Source: Oscillospiraceae bacterium
Lineage (GTDB): Bacteria; Bacillota; Clostridia; Oscillospirales; Ruminococcaceae
NCBI GenBank assembly: GCA_003516865.1
Contig: DPBR01000032.1
Location: 15,579-31,117, forward strand
Reading direction: 5' to 3'
DNA: 15,539 nt
The notes beneath the pieces are model-generated. The model was not told the DNA's origin. It did no database searches and saw only the letters and a program-made list of their open reading frames with translations. Below are positions 1 through 6,682 of the stretch, piece by piece; the first letter of the stretch is position 1; the number at the start of each line of letters is the position of its first letter. The translations under genes were made by a program, and so were the position numbers.

Positions 1-2
1 CC

Positions 3-902
3 TACAACCTCGACAAGCCGTTCCACAAGTGCAAGGCTTGCGGTAAACAGGCTCTTTGTATGACGATGGGCTTTGGCTGTAATGCTGCGGGGGTTGTGGG
101 GGCGCGGATAATCGACAGCCGCCGCGAGCGCCTGATTGCGATACTGACGAACAATTTTGTCCCGTGCAACGGCAGATTTCCGATGATTTTGAAGGTAATT
201 TCGCTGTTCTTCATCGGCGGAGCAATCGGCTTACTCGGAAGCCTGCTGTCTGCCGCAGCGCTGACAGCCGTGATAATTCTCGGTATACTCGCGACATTTT
301 TCGCGTCAAAAATCCTCTCGGCGACAATCCTGAAAGGCGAACCGTCCTCGTTCACGCTTGAACTTCCTCCGTTCAGAAAACCGCAAATAGGGAAAATACT
401 CGTGCGGTCGCTTCTCGACAGGACAGTTTTCGTTCTCGGAAGAGCAGCCGCCGTCGCTGCGCCCGCAGGCGTGATAATCTGGGTTCTCGCGAACATTTCG
501 ATAGGCGAAACGTCCGTTCTGAGCCATATAACGGATTTTTTCGACCCGTTTGGGCGGTTTATCGGCTTAGACGGGGTCATCGTCACGGCGTTTTTGCTCG
601 GACTTCCCGCAAATGAAATTGTAATCCCGCTGATTGTGATGATGTATATGCAGCAAGGCGTGCTCGCGGAAATCGCGCCGTCGCAGATGTTCGAGCTGTT
701 CACGGCGAACGGCTGGACGCCCGTAACCGCGCTCTGCGTGATAATTTTCACGCTGATGCATTTCCCCTGCTCAACCACGCTTCTCACAATCAAAAAGGAA
801 ACGGGCGGCATAAAATGGGCTGCGCTGGCGTTCGTAATTCCAACGCTTTTCGGGATAACGCTCTGCGCGCTCGTTAAGCTGATTTCGGTTATTTGCGTGT
901 AA
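3..902 (+). CDS. feoB: Ferrous iron transport protein B, C-terminal part (5' end outside window)
   Basis: This is the membrane channel portion of FeoB, which imports Fe(II) across the cytoplasmic membrane and is driven or gated by an N-terminal G domain. Only the last 299 residues are present. The open frame runs in from the left edge with no start, so the G domain lies upstream. The Cys-containing segment HKCKACGKQAL followed by GFGCNAAGV (about residues 9-33 of the visible part) is the form found in clostridial FeoB. ILTNNFVPCNGRFP follows it. The Gate/core signatures LELPPFRKPQ and LPANEIVIP are also present, and about six to eight hydrophobic helices can be counted. The C-terminus has no obvious FeoC-like extension. 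It ends at a terminator 25 bases downstream and faces a convergent gene. Family assignment is very secure. Iron regulation (Fur or similar) cannot be judged because the promoter is outside the window. Confidence 0.95.
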   Translation, partial: YNLDKPFHKCKACGKQALCMTMGFGCNAAGVVGARIIDSRRERLIAILTNNFVPCNGRFPMILKVISLFFIGGAIGLLGSLLSAAALTAVIILGILATFFASKILSATILKGEPSSFTLELPPFRKPQIGKILVRSLLDRTVFVLGRAAAVAAPAGVIIWVLANISIGETSVLSHITDFFDPFGRFIGLDGVIVTAFLLGLPANEIVIPLIVMMYMQQGVLAEIAPSQMFELFTANGWTPVTALCVIIFTLMHFPCSTTLLTIKKETGGIKWAALAFVIPTLFGITLCALVKLISVICV

Positions 903-919
903 AATCGCTTAATAATCAC

Positions 920-958
920 AAAAAATGGGTATCGCGAAATTCACGATACCCTGTTTTT
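920..958. terminator. Bidirectional intrinsic terminator between feoB and the zinc-ribbon gene
   Basis: The arms GGGTATCG (927-934) and CGATACCC (944-951) form an 8-bp stem with a 9-base loop. On the plus strand the stem is followed by TGTTTTT (952-958), ending feoB. On the minus strand it is followed by A then six T (926 down to 920), ending the convergent zinc-ribbon gene. Confidence 0.88.
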
Positions 959-973
959 ATGTATAATGCAAAA

Positions 974-1651
974 TTACTTTTTCTTTAATTCGGGAAGCGC
1001 AAGGAAAACGGTTCCCGCGAGAGCGAGGAAGCTCAAAACCATCATAAACACGCCAAATCCTGAGAACGTAGCCATTCCGCTGGATTCGCTGACAAAGCCG
1101 ATAGTGATGAACTGAGAGATGATTGAGAACAGAAGCGCGCCTGCCGTAGCCGCATATGATGCGAACGACGGAAGCGGAAGCTTAACCTGCGAAGCAAACT
1201 TAGAAATAACCACAAGAGCCGTTCCTGCCAAAGAAAGCAGAATTGACAAAATCATAAGAATAAGCACGGGAACAAACTGCGGACTGGAAGAACCCGCCAT
1301 AGCGTGAAGTCCCATAAAGCTTGTCGTCATCGTAACGAAGAACTTGAAGTTGATGTACGCGAGAAGCGGACCGAAAGCCGCCCAAATCGAAATCGCGCAG
1401 AAAGCAAGTCTGAGCGCCAGCACAATCGTGGGATTTCCAAGAATAGTGTTCACCGAGAAACCTGCGTTTGAAGCGGGCTGCTGATAAACAGGCTGCTGGG
1501 GAGCCGCCTGAGTCGGCTGAACGGGCTGAACAGGCTGCTGATATTGAGGCTGAGCAAAATTCTGCTGAGCGCCGCCGAGCCTTGCGCGGCAATTAGCGCA
1601 CAAAGGTTCGCCGCCATCGGGAATTTGTGTACCGCATTTTTCACAAAACAT
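974..1651 (-). CDS. Zinc-ribbon, Q/P-rich linker, four-helix membrane protein of unknown function
   Basis: The predicted protein has 225 residues. An N-terminal zinc ribbon has cysteines at 3, 6, 18 and 21 (CEKC ... CANC). A glutamine/proline-rich, low-complexity linker follows (about 28-60, built from repeats such as QPVQPVQP). The C-terminal half has four hydrophobic helices at roughly 75-100, 123-147, 158-183 and 196-220, and a lysine tail. This architecture (short zinc ribbon, disordered linker, membrane domain) is common in Clostridia and generally uncharacterised. I do not assign a function. I chose the ATG at 1651 rather than an in-frame ATG six codons earlier because AAAGGTGG lies 7-8 bases before it, and the earlier ATG would lie upstream of that site. 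The gene has its own strong promoter and shares a terminator with feoB. That the protein is real is supported by the RBS, promoter, terminator and CxxC pairs. Confidence 0.82.
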   Translation of the reverse strand: MFCEKCGTQIPDGGEPLCANCRARLGGAQQNFAQPQYQQPVQPVQPTQAAPQQPVYQQPASNAGFSVNTILGNPTIVLALRLAFCAISIWAAFGPLLAYINFKFFVTMTTSFMGLHAMAGSSSPQFVPVLILMILSILLSLAGTALVVISKFASQVKLPLPSFASYAATAGALLFSIISQFITIGFVSESSGMATFSGFGVFMMVLSFLALAGTVFLALPELKKK

Positions 1652-1669
1652 TGTAAAACCACCTTTCAA

Positions 1670-1680
1670 TTAACGGTTAA
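1670..1680. promoter_or_regulatory. Possible operator: 11-bp palindrome TTAACGGTTAA
   Basis: The arms TTAAC and GTTAA flank a central G. The palindrome lies between the -10 box (1695-1700) and the RBS of the zinc-ribbon gene, i.e. in the early transcribed leader, where a repressor could block transcription. Related GTTAAA words also occur in the spacer and upstream of the -35 box. The region is AT-rich, so a chance palindrome is quite possible. Confidence 0.25.
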
Positions 1681-1694
1681 ACTAACATAGGTTT

Positions 1695-1724
1695 ATTATA
1701 CCATACTTTAACAGCGCTTGTCAA
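1695..1724 (-). promoter_or_regulatory. SigA-type promoter of the zinc-ribbon membrane protein gene
   Basis: On the minus strand, TTGACA (1724-1719), an 18-base spacer and TATAAT (1700-1695) are all perfect hexamers, with a TGG extended -10 element directly before TATAAT. The promoter lies just past the stop codon of the upstream TPR/DUF1266 gene, so the zinc-ribbon gene can be transcribed independently. The leader between the predicted start and the ATG is about 37 bases. Confidence 0.88.
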
Positions 1725-1738
1725 TAGATTTTAACATT

Positions 1739-2848
1739 TTAACCCCATTTTATTTCGGCAAGCGGAGAGCTTAAAATCATAGGAAGCGTCGTGTTCATAA
1801 AGCCGATAGCGGATTTTATGCTGCAATTTTCGGAGATGAACATAAAAAATCCGCAGCCCATAACGAGCGAAATCATATATTCCTCAAACGAAACAAAGTT
1901 CTCCTTTGCGGCGTTCATAAGCGCCGACATACAGCCGAAAAAGTCGCTGTCCGAAAGGATATCGCAGGCGTAACAATGCCGCGCAATTCCGATTTTCTCC
2001 GAGATATCCCAAGCAAGAACGGTTGATTTCGTCATACATTCGCGAACGGCATTGAGATACTCGGCGCAGTCGTCGAACATTTCCTTTCCCTCTTTCGTGA
2101 GTTCGGAAACGGAAAAATTCGGCGTTCCGTCAAGATACGACAAAACATCGCCCGCCATACGGAACAGATTGTACGACATATCGCGATAATAGAAATTCCT
2201 GAAGCTTTCCGTGTCGGTAATCCCGAAAAAGTTCCGCAAAAACTCCTTAACAACAGGCTTTTCTTCCTCGGAATACTTCTTTATCGGATCGTCGAAAAGC
2301 AGCGGTTTTTCAAGTCCCGGAGGAACGCGAATCCCCGCGAGATAGCCGAGATAAAGCGTGAAATCAGGCTCGGAAAGCTCGGTTCTGTCCTTTTCCTTAA
2401 CCTCGGAAAAACGCGCGTGAATAGCCTCGACAGCGGCTCTGCCGAAGCCTTTAAGCTCGGTGAGGTCGCGCGAGATAAACCCGTCGCACTCCTCGATAAT
2501 ATTCGCAAGTTCAAGCCCCGCCGTATCATCGGGGTCTGCCGCGAGCGCGTCCTTGAAGCAGTGCGAAGCCGTCATTTCGCAGTCGTTCATATAGTGCGTA
2601 TAACCCGTGTTGTACATAAATCTCGCGATTTCAGAGGGCGTTTCGCAGAGCGGCTCAATCTCTTTCAGCTCCTCGATTGCCTCGGCAAGCTTTTTTTGGT
2701 TGTTAAGCGCGCTCACAAGCCTGAACCGAAGCTCAAGCGTAAGTTCTCCGCGGGAAATCTTCCGTATCTCCTCCTCGATTTCCGCGAATTTATCCGCCTC
2801 AAACAGCCCGTCAAGCCGCTCCAGAAGCGCGTTTTCATCAAAACTCAT
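1739..2848 (-). CDS. TPR-containing protein with C-terminal DUF1266-like domain
   Basis: The protein has 369 residues and appears cytoplasmic, with no signal peptide. The N-terminal third (about 5-125) is a run of helical pairs with TPR character: ALNNQKKLAEAIEELKEI (about 47-64), and the repeat covering YNTGYTHYMNDCEMTASHCF with ALAADPDD after it (79-108). The C-terminal part (about 195-365) resembles DUF1266. The recognisable core is LAWDISEKIGIARHCY (278-293) followed by the ILSDSDFF turn, where family members have a WD-x-x-R-x-x-x-x-x-R-x-x-Y pattern. TPRs normally mediate protein contacts, and the role of DUF1266 is unknown. The start is supported by AAAGGA 7 bases upstream of the ATG. 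The gene follows proS by 63 bases with no terminator between them and is probably co-transcribed with it. The DUF1266 call is from pattern memory, not a search. Confidence 0.68.
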   Translation of the reverse strand: MSFDENALLERLDGLFEADKFAEIEEEIRKISRGELTLELRFRLVSALNNQKKLAEAIEELKEIEPLCETPSEIARFMYNTGYTHYMNDCEMTASHCFKDALAADPDDTAGLELANIIEECDGFISRDLTELKGFGRAAVEAIHARFSEVKEKDRTELSEPDFTLYLGYLAGIRVPPGLEKPLLFDDPIKKYSEEEKPVVKEFLRNFFGITDTESFRNFYYRDMSYNLFRMAGDVLSYLDGTPNFSVSELTKEGKEMFDDCAEYLNAVRECMTKSTVLAWDISEKIGIARHCYACDILSDSDFFGCMSALMNAAKENFVSFEEYMISLVMGCGFFMFISENCSIKSAIGFMNTTLPMILSSPLAEIKWG

Positions 2849-2911
2849 TCTCTATCCTTTCAGCAGCCCGAAGCTGCGCCCGTTTTTCTCTCGAAGTTTG
2901 CGCGGGCAATC

Positions 2912-4627
2912 TCACATCATCTGTTTGATAAGCTCCTTAACGCGCTCAAGAGCGTCCGCGGGGTTGATTTTCTCGGAGATTTTCTTATCGCGCGAATTAA
3001 GCTCGAACACGCCCTCGTCGAGGTTTCTCGGACTTACGACAATTCTCAGCGGAACGCCGATAAGGTCTGCGTCCGAGAACATAACTCCCGCTCTGACGTT
3101 TCTGTCGTCGTAAATAACCTCAACGCCCGCGTTCTGCAAGTCCTCGTAGAGCTTGTCCGCAGCGGCTCTTACCTTTTCGTCGTCGGAACGCACCGCGCAG
3201 ATGTGAACCTGCCACGGCGCTATCGCCATAGGCCAGATAGGACCGTAATCATCATGGCAAACCTCGCAAACCGAAGCCGCAAGCCGCCCCACGCCTATTC
3301 CATAGCAGCCCATAATCGGGATTTGCGTATTTCCGTCCTTGTCGAGATAGGTCATATTCATCGATTTCGAGTACTTTGTGCCGAGCTGGAAGATGTTTCC
3401 CACCTCGATACCTCTCGAAATGGAAATAGCCTTTTCGCCGCATTCGGGGCAAATTCCACCGTCCGTAATCTTCGCGAAATCGTGATATTCCGCAGCGGGA
3501 ACATCGCGGCTCATATCAAGCCCCGTGAGGTGATATTCATTCTTGTTTGCGCCGCAGGAAAGGTTGTTCGTGTTGAGGAGCGAGTTATCGTAAAGCACGG
3601 TAAATTCGCCGTTCACCTTGAGGTTAACGGGACCGATATAACCCGCGTTAAGACCGCATTCTTCCGTAATAACGGCGGGGTGAATGTCGCAGCCGAGGAA
3701 GTTTGTAACCTTTGTTTCGTTGATGTCGAGGTCGCCGCGAATGAAGATTACGACAAAGCTGTCGTCGTGATTTTTCTGATAAACAACCGCCTTGCAGCTC
3801 TTTTCAAGCGGCGTTTTGAGGAACGCGCAGATATCCTCGATTGTGTGAATATCGGGCGTGTAAACCTCTTTGAGTTCCTCGGAAACGTCGTCGCGCGCGT
3901 TCTCGATAACGGACTTCGCCGCCTCAACGTTCGCCGTGTAGCCGCAGTGCTTGCAAACCGCGATACTGTCCTCTCCGATAGGCGTAAGCAGCATAAACTC
4001 GTGCGAAACGCTTCCGCCCATCATACCGCTGTCGGATTTCACGGAGATTACTTCGGGAACGCCGCAGCGCGCGTAAATTCTCTCATAAGCCTTGTGAACA
4101 CGAACATAATATTCCTCCAAATCCTCCTGAGAGGTGTGGAACGAATACGCGTCCTTCATCGTAAACTCGCGTACGCGGATAAGACCGCCGCGGGGTCTTG
4201 CCTCGTCGCGGAATTTCGTCTGTATCTGATAAATCATAAACGGATACTTGGTGTAGCTGTTCGCATACTCGCGAACAAGCTGAACCGCCGCTTCCTCGTG
4301 GGTCATACCGAGAACCATCGGCTGTCTGTTTCTGTCGGTAAAGCGGAGCAGCTCCGAGCCGATACTTTCATATCTTCCGCTTTCCTGCCAGAGGGTCGCG
4401 GGCATAACCACGGGGAACGAAACTTCCTGACCGTCAACTGCGTCCATTTCCTCGCGGATAATATTCTCGATTTTTTTGGTAATCCTCTTAAGCGGAGGGA
4501 ACGAGGAGTAAATTCCGTTCGCCACATACTTTATGTAGCCGCCTCTCGTCATCAGCGCGTGGCTTTCAATCTGGCAATCGGAAGGACGCTCCTTAAAGCG
4601 GTCTCCGACAAGTTTATCAAGCTTCAT
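2912..4627 (-). CDS. proS: Prolyl-tRNA synthetase (bacterial type with editing insertion)
   Basis: ProS charges tRNA-Pro with proline in the cytoplasm. The 571-residue length is right for the bacterial long form. Class II motifs are in order: motif 1 ending near P76, the GMTHEE proline-pocket segment (107-112), motif 2 FRDEARPRGGLIRVREF (139-155) with KDAYSF after it, the GGSVSHEF loop (204-211), and motif 3 GCYGIGVGRL (440-449). The INS editing domain lies between motifs 2 and 3 (about 245-385). It has CKAVVY with Lys279, which is at the position of the key lysine in E. coli ProRS, and GYIGP (329-333), so Ala-tRNA-Pro hydrolysis in cis is expected. CxxC pairs at 225/228 and 393/396 flank INS. 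The anticodon-binding domain is C-terminal (about 470-571). AAAGGTGA lies 8 bases before the ATG. It is second in a probable operon, 27 bases after the isomerase-like gene. No T-box leader is visible. Confidence 0.98.
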   Translation of the reverse strand: MKLDKLVGDRFKERPSDCQIESHALMTRGGYIKYVANGIYSSFPPLKRITKKIENIIREEMDAVDGQEVSFPVVMPATLWQESGRYESIGSELLRFTDRNRQPMVLGMTHEEAAVQLVREYANSYTKYPFMIYQIQTKFRDEARPRGGLIRVREFTMKDAYSFHTSQEDLEEYYVRVHKAYERIYARCGVPEVISVKSDSGMMGGSVSHEFMLLTPIGEDSIAVCKHCGYTANVEAAKSVIENARDDVSEELKEVYTPDIHTIEDICAFLKTPLEKSCKAVVYQKNHDDSFVVIFIRGDLDINETKVTNFLGCDIHPAVITEECGLNAGYIGPVNLKVNGEFTVLYDNSLLNTNNLSCGANKNEYHLTGLDMSRDVPAAEYHDFAKITDGGICPECGEKAISISRGIEVGNIFQLGTKYSKSMNMTYLDKDGNTQIPIMGCYGIGVGRLAASVCEVCHDDYGPIWPMAIAPWQVHICAVRSDDEKVRAAADKLYEDLQNAGVEVIYDDRNVRAGVMFSDADLIGVPLRIVVSPRNLDEGVFELNSRDKKISEKINPADALERVKELIKQMM

Positions 4628-4654
4628 AATATGTCACCTTTCATAAAATAATAA

Positions 4655-5458
4655 TCACAATGAATATTTAATTCCGAGCCTTTCGCAGTACTCCGCGAGA
4701 ACGTCCGCGCTTGATTTAAGCTCGGAAAATTCGCCGTAATTCCTGCGATAAAGCTCCACGATAAGCGCGCCTCCGTAACCCTTGTCCGAAAGCGCCCGAA
4801 GCAGCTCCGTAAAATCATAGTTCCCCGCGCCCACGGCAAGACAGTCGCGGTTTTCGTCCGCGTCGCTGATGTGGCAGTGAACGATATTTTCACCGAGCGC
4901 TTCAATATAATCGAGCGGGTTGTCGCCGCTTCTGCGCGCCTGCTTCAAATCGAGAACAAACCGCGCGGCTTCGGGGATTTCGCGTTTCATTTTCTTCAGG
5001 AAATCAAGATTTCCGCTCATACAGTAGCTTACGTTCTCCTGCGCCACGGTAATCCCAAACTCTCGCCCCGCCTCGGAAAGCATACTGAACTGCTTGAGAT
5101 AATGAGCGGGAGCGCACTTTGAGCTTAAAATCGCGCCGTGAAGCACGAAAATCTTCGCGCCCAGCGTATTCATACTCGCGAAAAAACCGCGGTAAAGCGA
5201 CATCATCTCGTCAATTCTGCGGTCGTAATCCGAGAAGAGAAAAACGCTTTCCATCGGCGAAGAAAACGGGTGAAACGAGGTTACCTTCACGTTATTTTCA
5301 TCGCGCAGGGAGCAGATTTCCGAAACAAGCGGTTCCTGACCCTCGGCGGTGCTGTTCGCGAAAACCTCGATAGTTTTAACGCCAAGCCCGCAAAGCGTTC
5401 TGAAAGCATTCTCAACGTGAAGCGGGTAAAGAGAAGCAGTTGAAACTCCTATTTTCAT
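4655..5458 (-). CDS. Sugar phosphate isomerase/epimerase-like TIM barrel protein
   Basis: The 267-residue protein belongs to the xylose-isomerase-like/AP endonuclease 2 TIM barrel superfamily, whose members isomerise or epimerise sugars or related polyols using a divalent metal. It starts with the strand MKIGVSTASLY. The metal-site residues expected of the fold are visible: Glu141 (VAQENV), Asp170 (FVLDLKQ), His196 (HCHISD) and Glu235 (LIVELYR). His63 (SFHPF) and His107 (VLHG) lie at strand ends. The CHISD and LDLKQA segments fit the myo-inosose dehydratase/tagatose epimerase-like branch, but substrate cannot be assigned from sequence alone. GAGG lies 7 bases upstream of the ATG. It is the first gene of the unit with proS and the TPR/DUF1266 gene, preceded by a good promoter. 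No sugar transporter or kinase is adjacent to suggest a pathway. Confidence 0.85.
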   Translation of the reverse strand: MKIGVSTASLYPLHVENAFRTLCGLGVKTIEVFANSTAEGQEPLVSEICSLRDENNVKVTSFHPFSSPMESVFLFSDYDRRIDEMMSLYRGFFASMNTLGAKIFVLHGAILSSKCAPAHYLKQFSMLSEAGREFGITVAQENVSYCMSGNLDFLKKMKREIPEAARFVLDLKQARRSGDNPLDYIEALGENIVHCHISDADENRDCLAVGAGNYDFTELLRALSDKGYGGALIVELYRRNYGEFSELKSSADVLAEYCERLGIKYSL

Positions 5459-5501
5459 ATCTAAACCTCGGCAGTTCTTTTCTCAAATCAAACCTCATTT
5501 C

Positions 5502-5530
5502 ATTATACCACAACTTTACCAAAATTGCAA
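5502..5530 (-). promoter_or_regulatory. SigA-type promoter for the isomerase-proS operon
   Basis: On the minus strand, TTGCAA (5530-5525, 4 of 6 matches), a 17-base spacer and a perfect TATAAT (5507-5502) preceded by TGG (extended -10). It sits 43 bases before the isomerase-like start codon, in a 129-base divergent intergenic region. Confidence 0.8.
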
Positions 5531-5544
5531 TAGAGCCTTAGAAT
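5515..5544 (+). promoter_or_regulatory. Possible divergent promoter for the DUF421 operon
   Basis: On the plus strand, TTTACC (5515-5520), an 18-base spacer and TAGAAT (5539-5544). The matches are 4/6 and 5/6, so it is a weaker candidate. It overlaps the -35 region of the leftward promoter, so the two would compete for polymerase. A different sigma factor could also serve this operon, and I could not identify one. Confidence 0.35.
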
Positions 5545-5587
5545 ATTTTTCGGAAAAAGCCTAATAATAAAGCTCAGAGGTGATAAT

Positions 5588-6256
5588 ATGGCGATAGTTC
5601 TTATCAGAGCGGTTTTACTGTACATTGTAATAGCGCTTTGTCTGCGGCTTATGGGAAAGAGGCAGCTTGGCGAGTTGCAGCCGAGCGAGCTTGTTGTGAC
5701 GATTTTGATATCGAATATAGCGGCAATTCCCGTTGAGGACAGCAGCGTGCCGATGATAATGGGAGTTGTTCCGATAGTAACGCTTGTGTGTCTGGACGTG
5801 ATAGTTTCGGGAATAATGCTAAAATCGTCGAAAATGCGAAAGCTGATAATCGGAAGTCCGCGGATTATCATAAGCGAGGGAAAGATACTCCAGAATGAGA
5901 TGAAACGGCTTCGCTACACGGTTGACGACCTTATGGAGTCGATGAGAAACGAGCAGATTTTTGACGTGAGCCAAATCCACTATGCGATAGTCGAAACCAC
6001 GGGGAAAATCAATTTTCTGCTGAAAAAGGACTATCAGCCCGCCGAAAAGCAGGACGTCGGCGCGGGCGGTTCGACGGAAAACCCGCCGTCCGTGATAATC
6101 CGCGACGGAATACGCGACAACGAACAGATGCGGCTTCTGGGTCTTGGCGAAATGTGGCTTACAAAGACGCTCCGCGAAAAAAATCTGTCCGAAAAAGGCG
6201 TATTTCTGATGACTGCGGACAAAAACGGAAAATTCAGCATAATTGAAAAGGAATAA
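5588..6256 (+). CDS. DUF421 domain membrane protein (YetF/YrbG-like)
   Basis: The 222-residue protein has an N-terminal membrane part (hydrophobic segments about 4-21, 36-50 and 55-78) and a cytoplasmic alpha/beta part. The family hallmark RLMGKRQLGELQPSELVVTI (20-39) is complete. The downstream landmarks GSPRIIISEGKI (about 89-100), LRYTVDDLMESMR and the QIHYAIVETTGKI strand are also present. A short hydrophilic stretch (about 149-170) precedes the C-terminal region. Relatives in Bacillus (YetF, YdfS) have been found in spore membranes and linked to spore properties, but the molecular activity is not settled. GAGGTG lies 5 bases before the ATG. It is followed after 3 bases by a DUF4363 gene, a pairing often seen in Clostridia. 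Family assignment is secure; function is not. Confidence 0.93.
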   Translation: MAIVLIRAVLLYIVIALCLRLMGKRQLGELQPSELVVTILISNIAAIPVEDSSVPMIMGVVPIVTLVCLDVIVSGIMLKSSKMRKLIIGSPRIIISEGKILQNEMKRLRYTVDDLMESMRNEQIFDVSQIHYAIVETTGKINFLLKKDYQPAEKQDVGAGGSTENPPSVIIRDGIRDNEQMRLLGLGEMWLTKTLREKNLSEKGVFLMTADKNGKFSIIEKE

Positions 6257-6259
6257 GCA

Positions 6260-6637
6260 ATGAAACGAATAATTATAAGCGTGATTTTGCTCAGCGTCAC
6301 GGCGTTCGGGTGCTTTTATTCCGTGTACGCGGTGAACGAATTTACGGCGAAAATTCTTGATAAGATTCACGAAGTTGAGGACGCGTTTGAGAAAGGCGAC
6401 GCGGAAAAAACCTCCGAAAAAGCGAAAGAGCTGTCGGAGGACTGGAACAAATTCATTGATTTTGCGCTTTTGGTGAACGACCTCGGTCACGCGCTTGAAA
6501 TAACGTCGTCTATGGCGGAAATACACTCGTTCGCACAGGAAGGAAACGAGGAATTGTACGCCGCCTGCGACCGTGCGGAAGCGCAGATTGATATGTTCCG
6601 CGATATGCAAAAGCCGACGCTCTGGAAGATACTGTAA
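6260..6637 (+). CDS. DUF4363 family protein, membrane-anchored
   Basis: A 125-residue protein with a single N-terminal hydrophobic helix (about 3-25, after MKR), then an all-helical, acidic, probably extracytoplasmic domain (KILDKIHEVEDAFEKGD, about 31-47). It continues through a WNKF segment and ends with PTLWKIL. This layout, and the position directly after a DUF421 gene, matches the DUF4363 family known from Firmicutes. No enzymatic motif is visible; a partner or accessory role to the DUF421 protein is an inference from gene pairing. AAGGA in the last codons of the upstream gene serves as RBS, with only 3 bases between stop and start, so the two genes are co-transcribed and probably translationally coupled. 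Confidence 0.8.
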   Translation: MKRIIISVILLSVTAFGCFYSVYAVNEFTAKILDKIHEVEDAFEKGDAEKTSEKAKELSEDWNKFIDFALLVNDLGHALEITSSMAEIHSFAQEGNEELYAACDRAEAQIDMFRDMQKPTLWKIL

Positions 6638-6675
6638 AAAAACGACCGAAGAAACAGGATTTCCTCGGTCGTTTT
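6636..6675. terminator. Bidirectional terminator between the DUF4363 and nitroreductase genes
   Basis: The arms AACGACCGA (6641-6649) and TCGGTCGTT (6665-6673) pair over 9 bp. Past one mismatch, GAAA (6651-6654) and TTTC (6660-6663) extend the stem. On the minus strand the stem runs into seven T (6642 down to 6636), giving a strong terminator for the nitroreductase gene. On the plus strand it ends in TTTT (6672-6675), adequate for the DUF421-DUF4363 operon. Confidence 0.87.
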
Positions 6676-6682
6676 GCTATAA

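Noticed and set aside
2417..4651. A 744-codon open frame on the plus strand opposite proS and the TPR/DUF1266 gene.
   Set aside because: It is antisense to proS, which has complete class II motifs and its own RBS. The antisense translation is rich in Arg, Val, Asn and His, with no family motif and no RBS, and spans two real genes and the gap between them. It is a codon-usage shadow.
5459..5530. A T-box or other riboswitch leader for the proS operon.
   Set aside because: The leader before the first gene is only about 35-40 bases from the predicted start. No specifier stem, T-box sequence or terminator/antiterminator pair is visible.
5819..6610. A 263-codon minus-strand frame opposite the DUF421 and DUF4363 genes.
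   Set aside because: Both plus-strand genes have family motifs, RBSs and a shared terminator. The antisense frame has a His/Arg/Phe-rich shadow composition.
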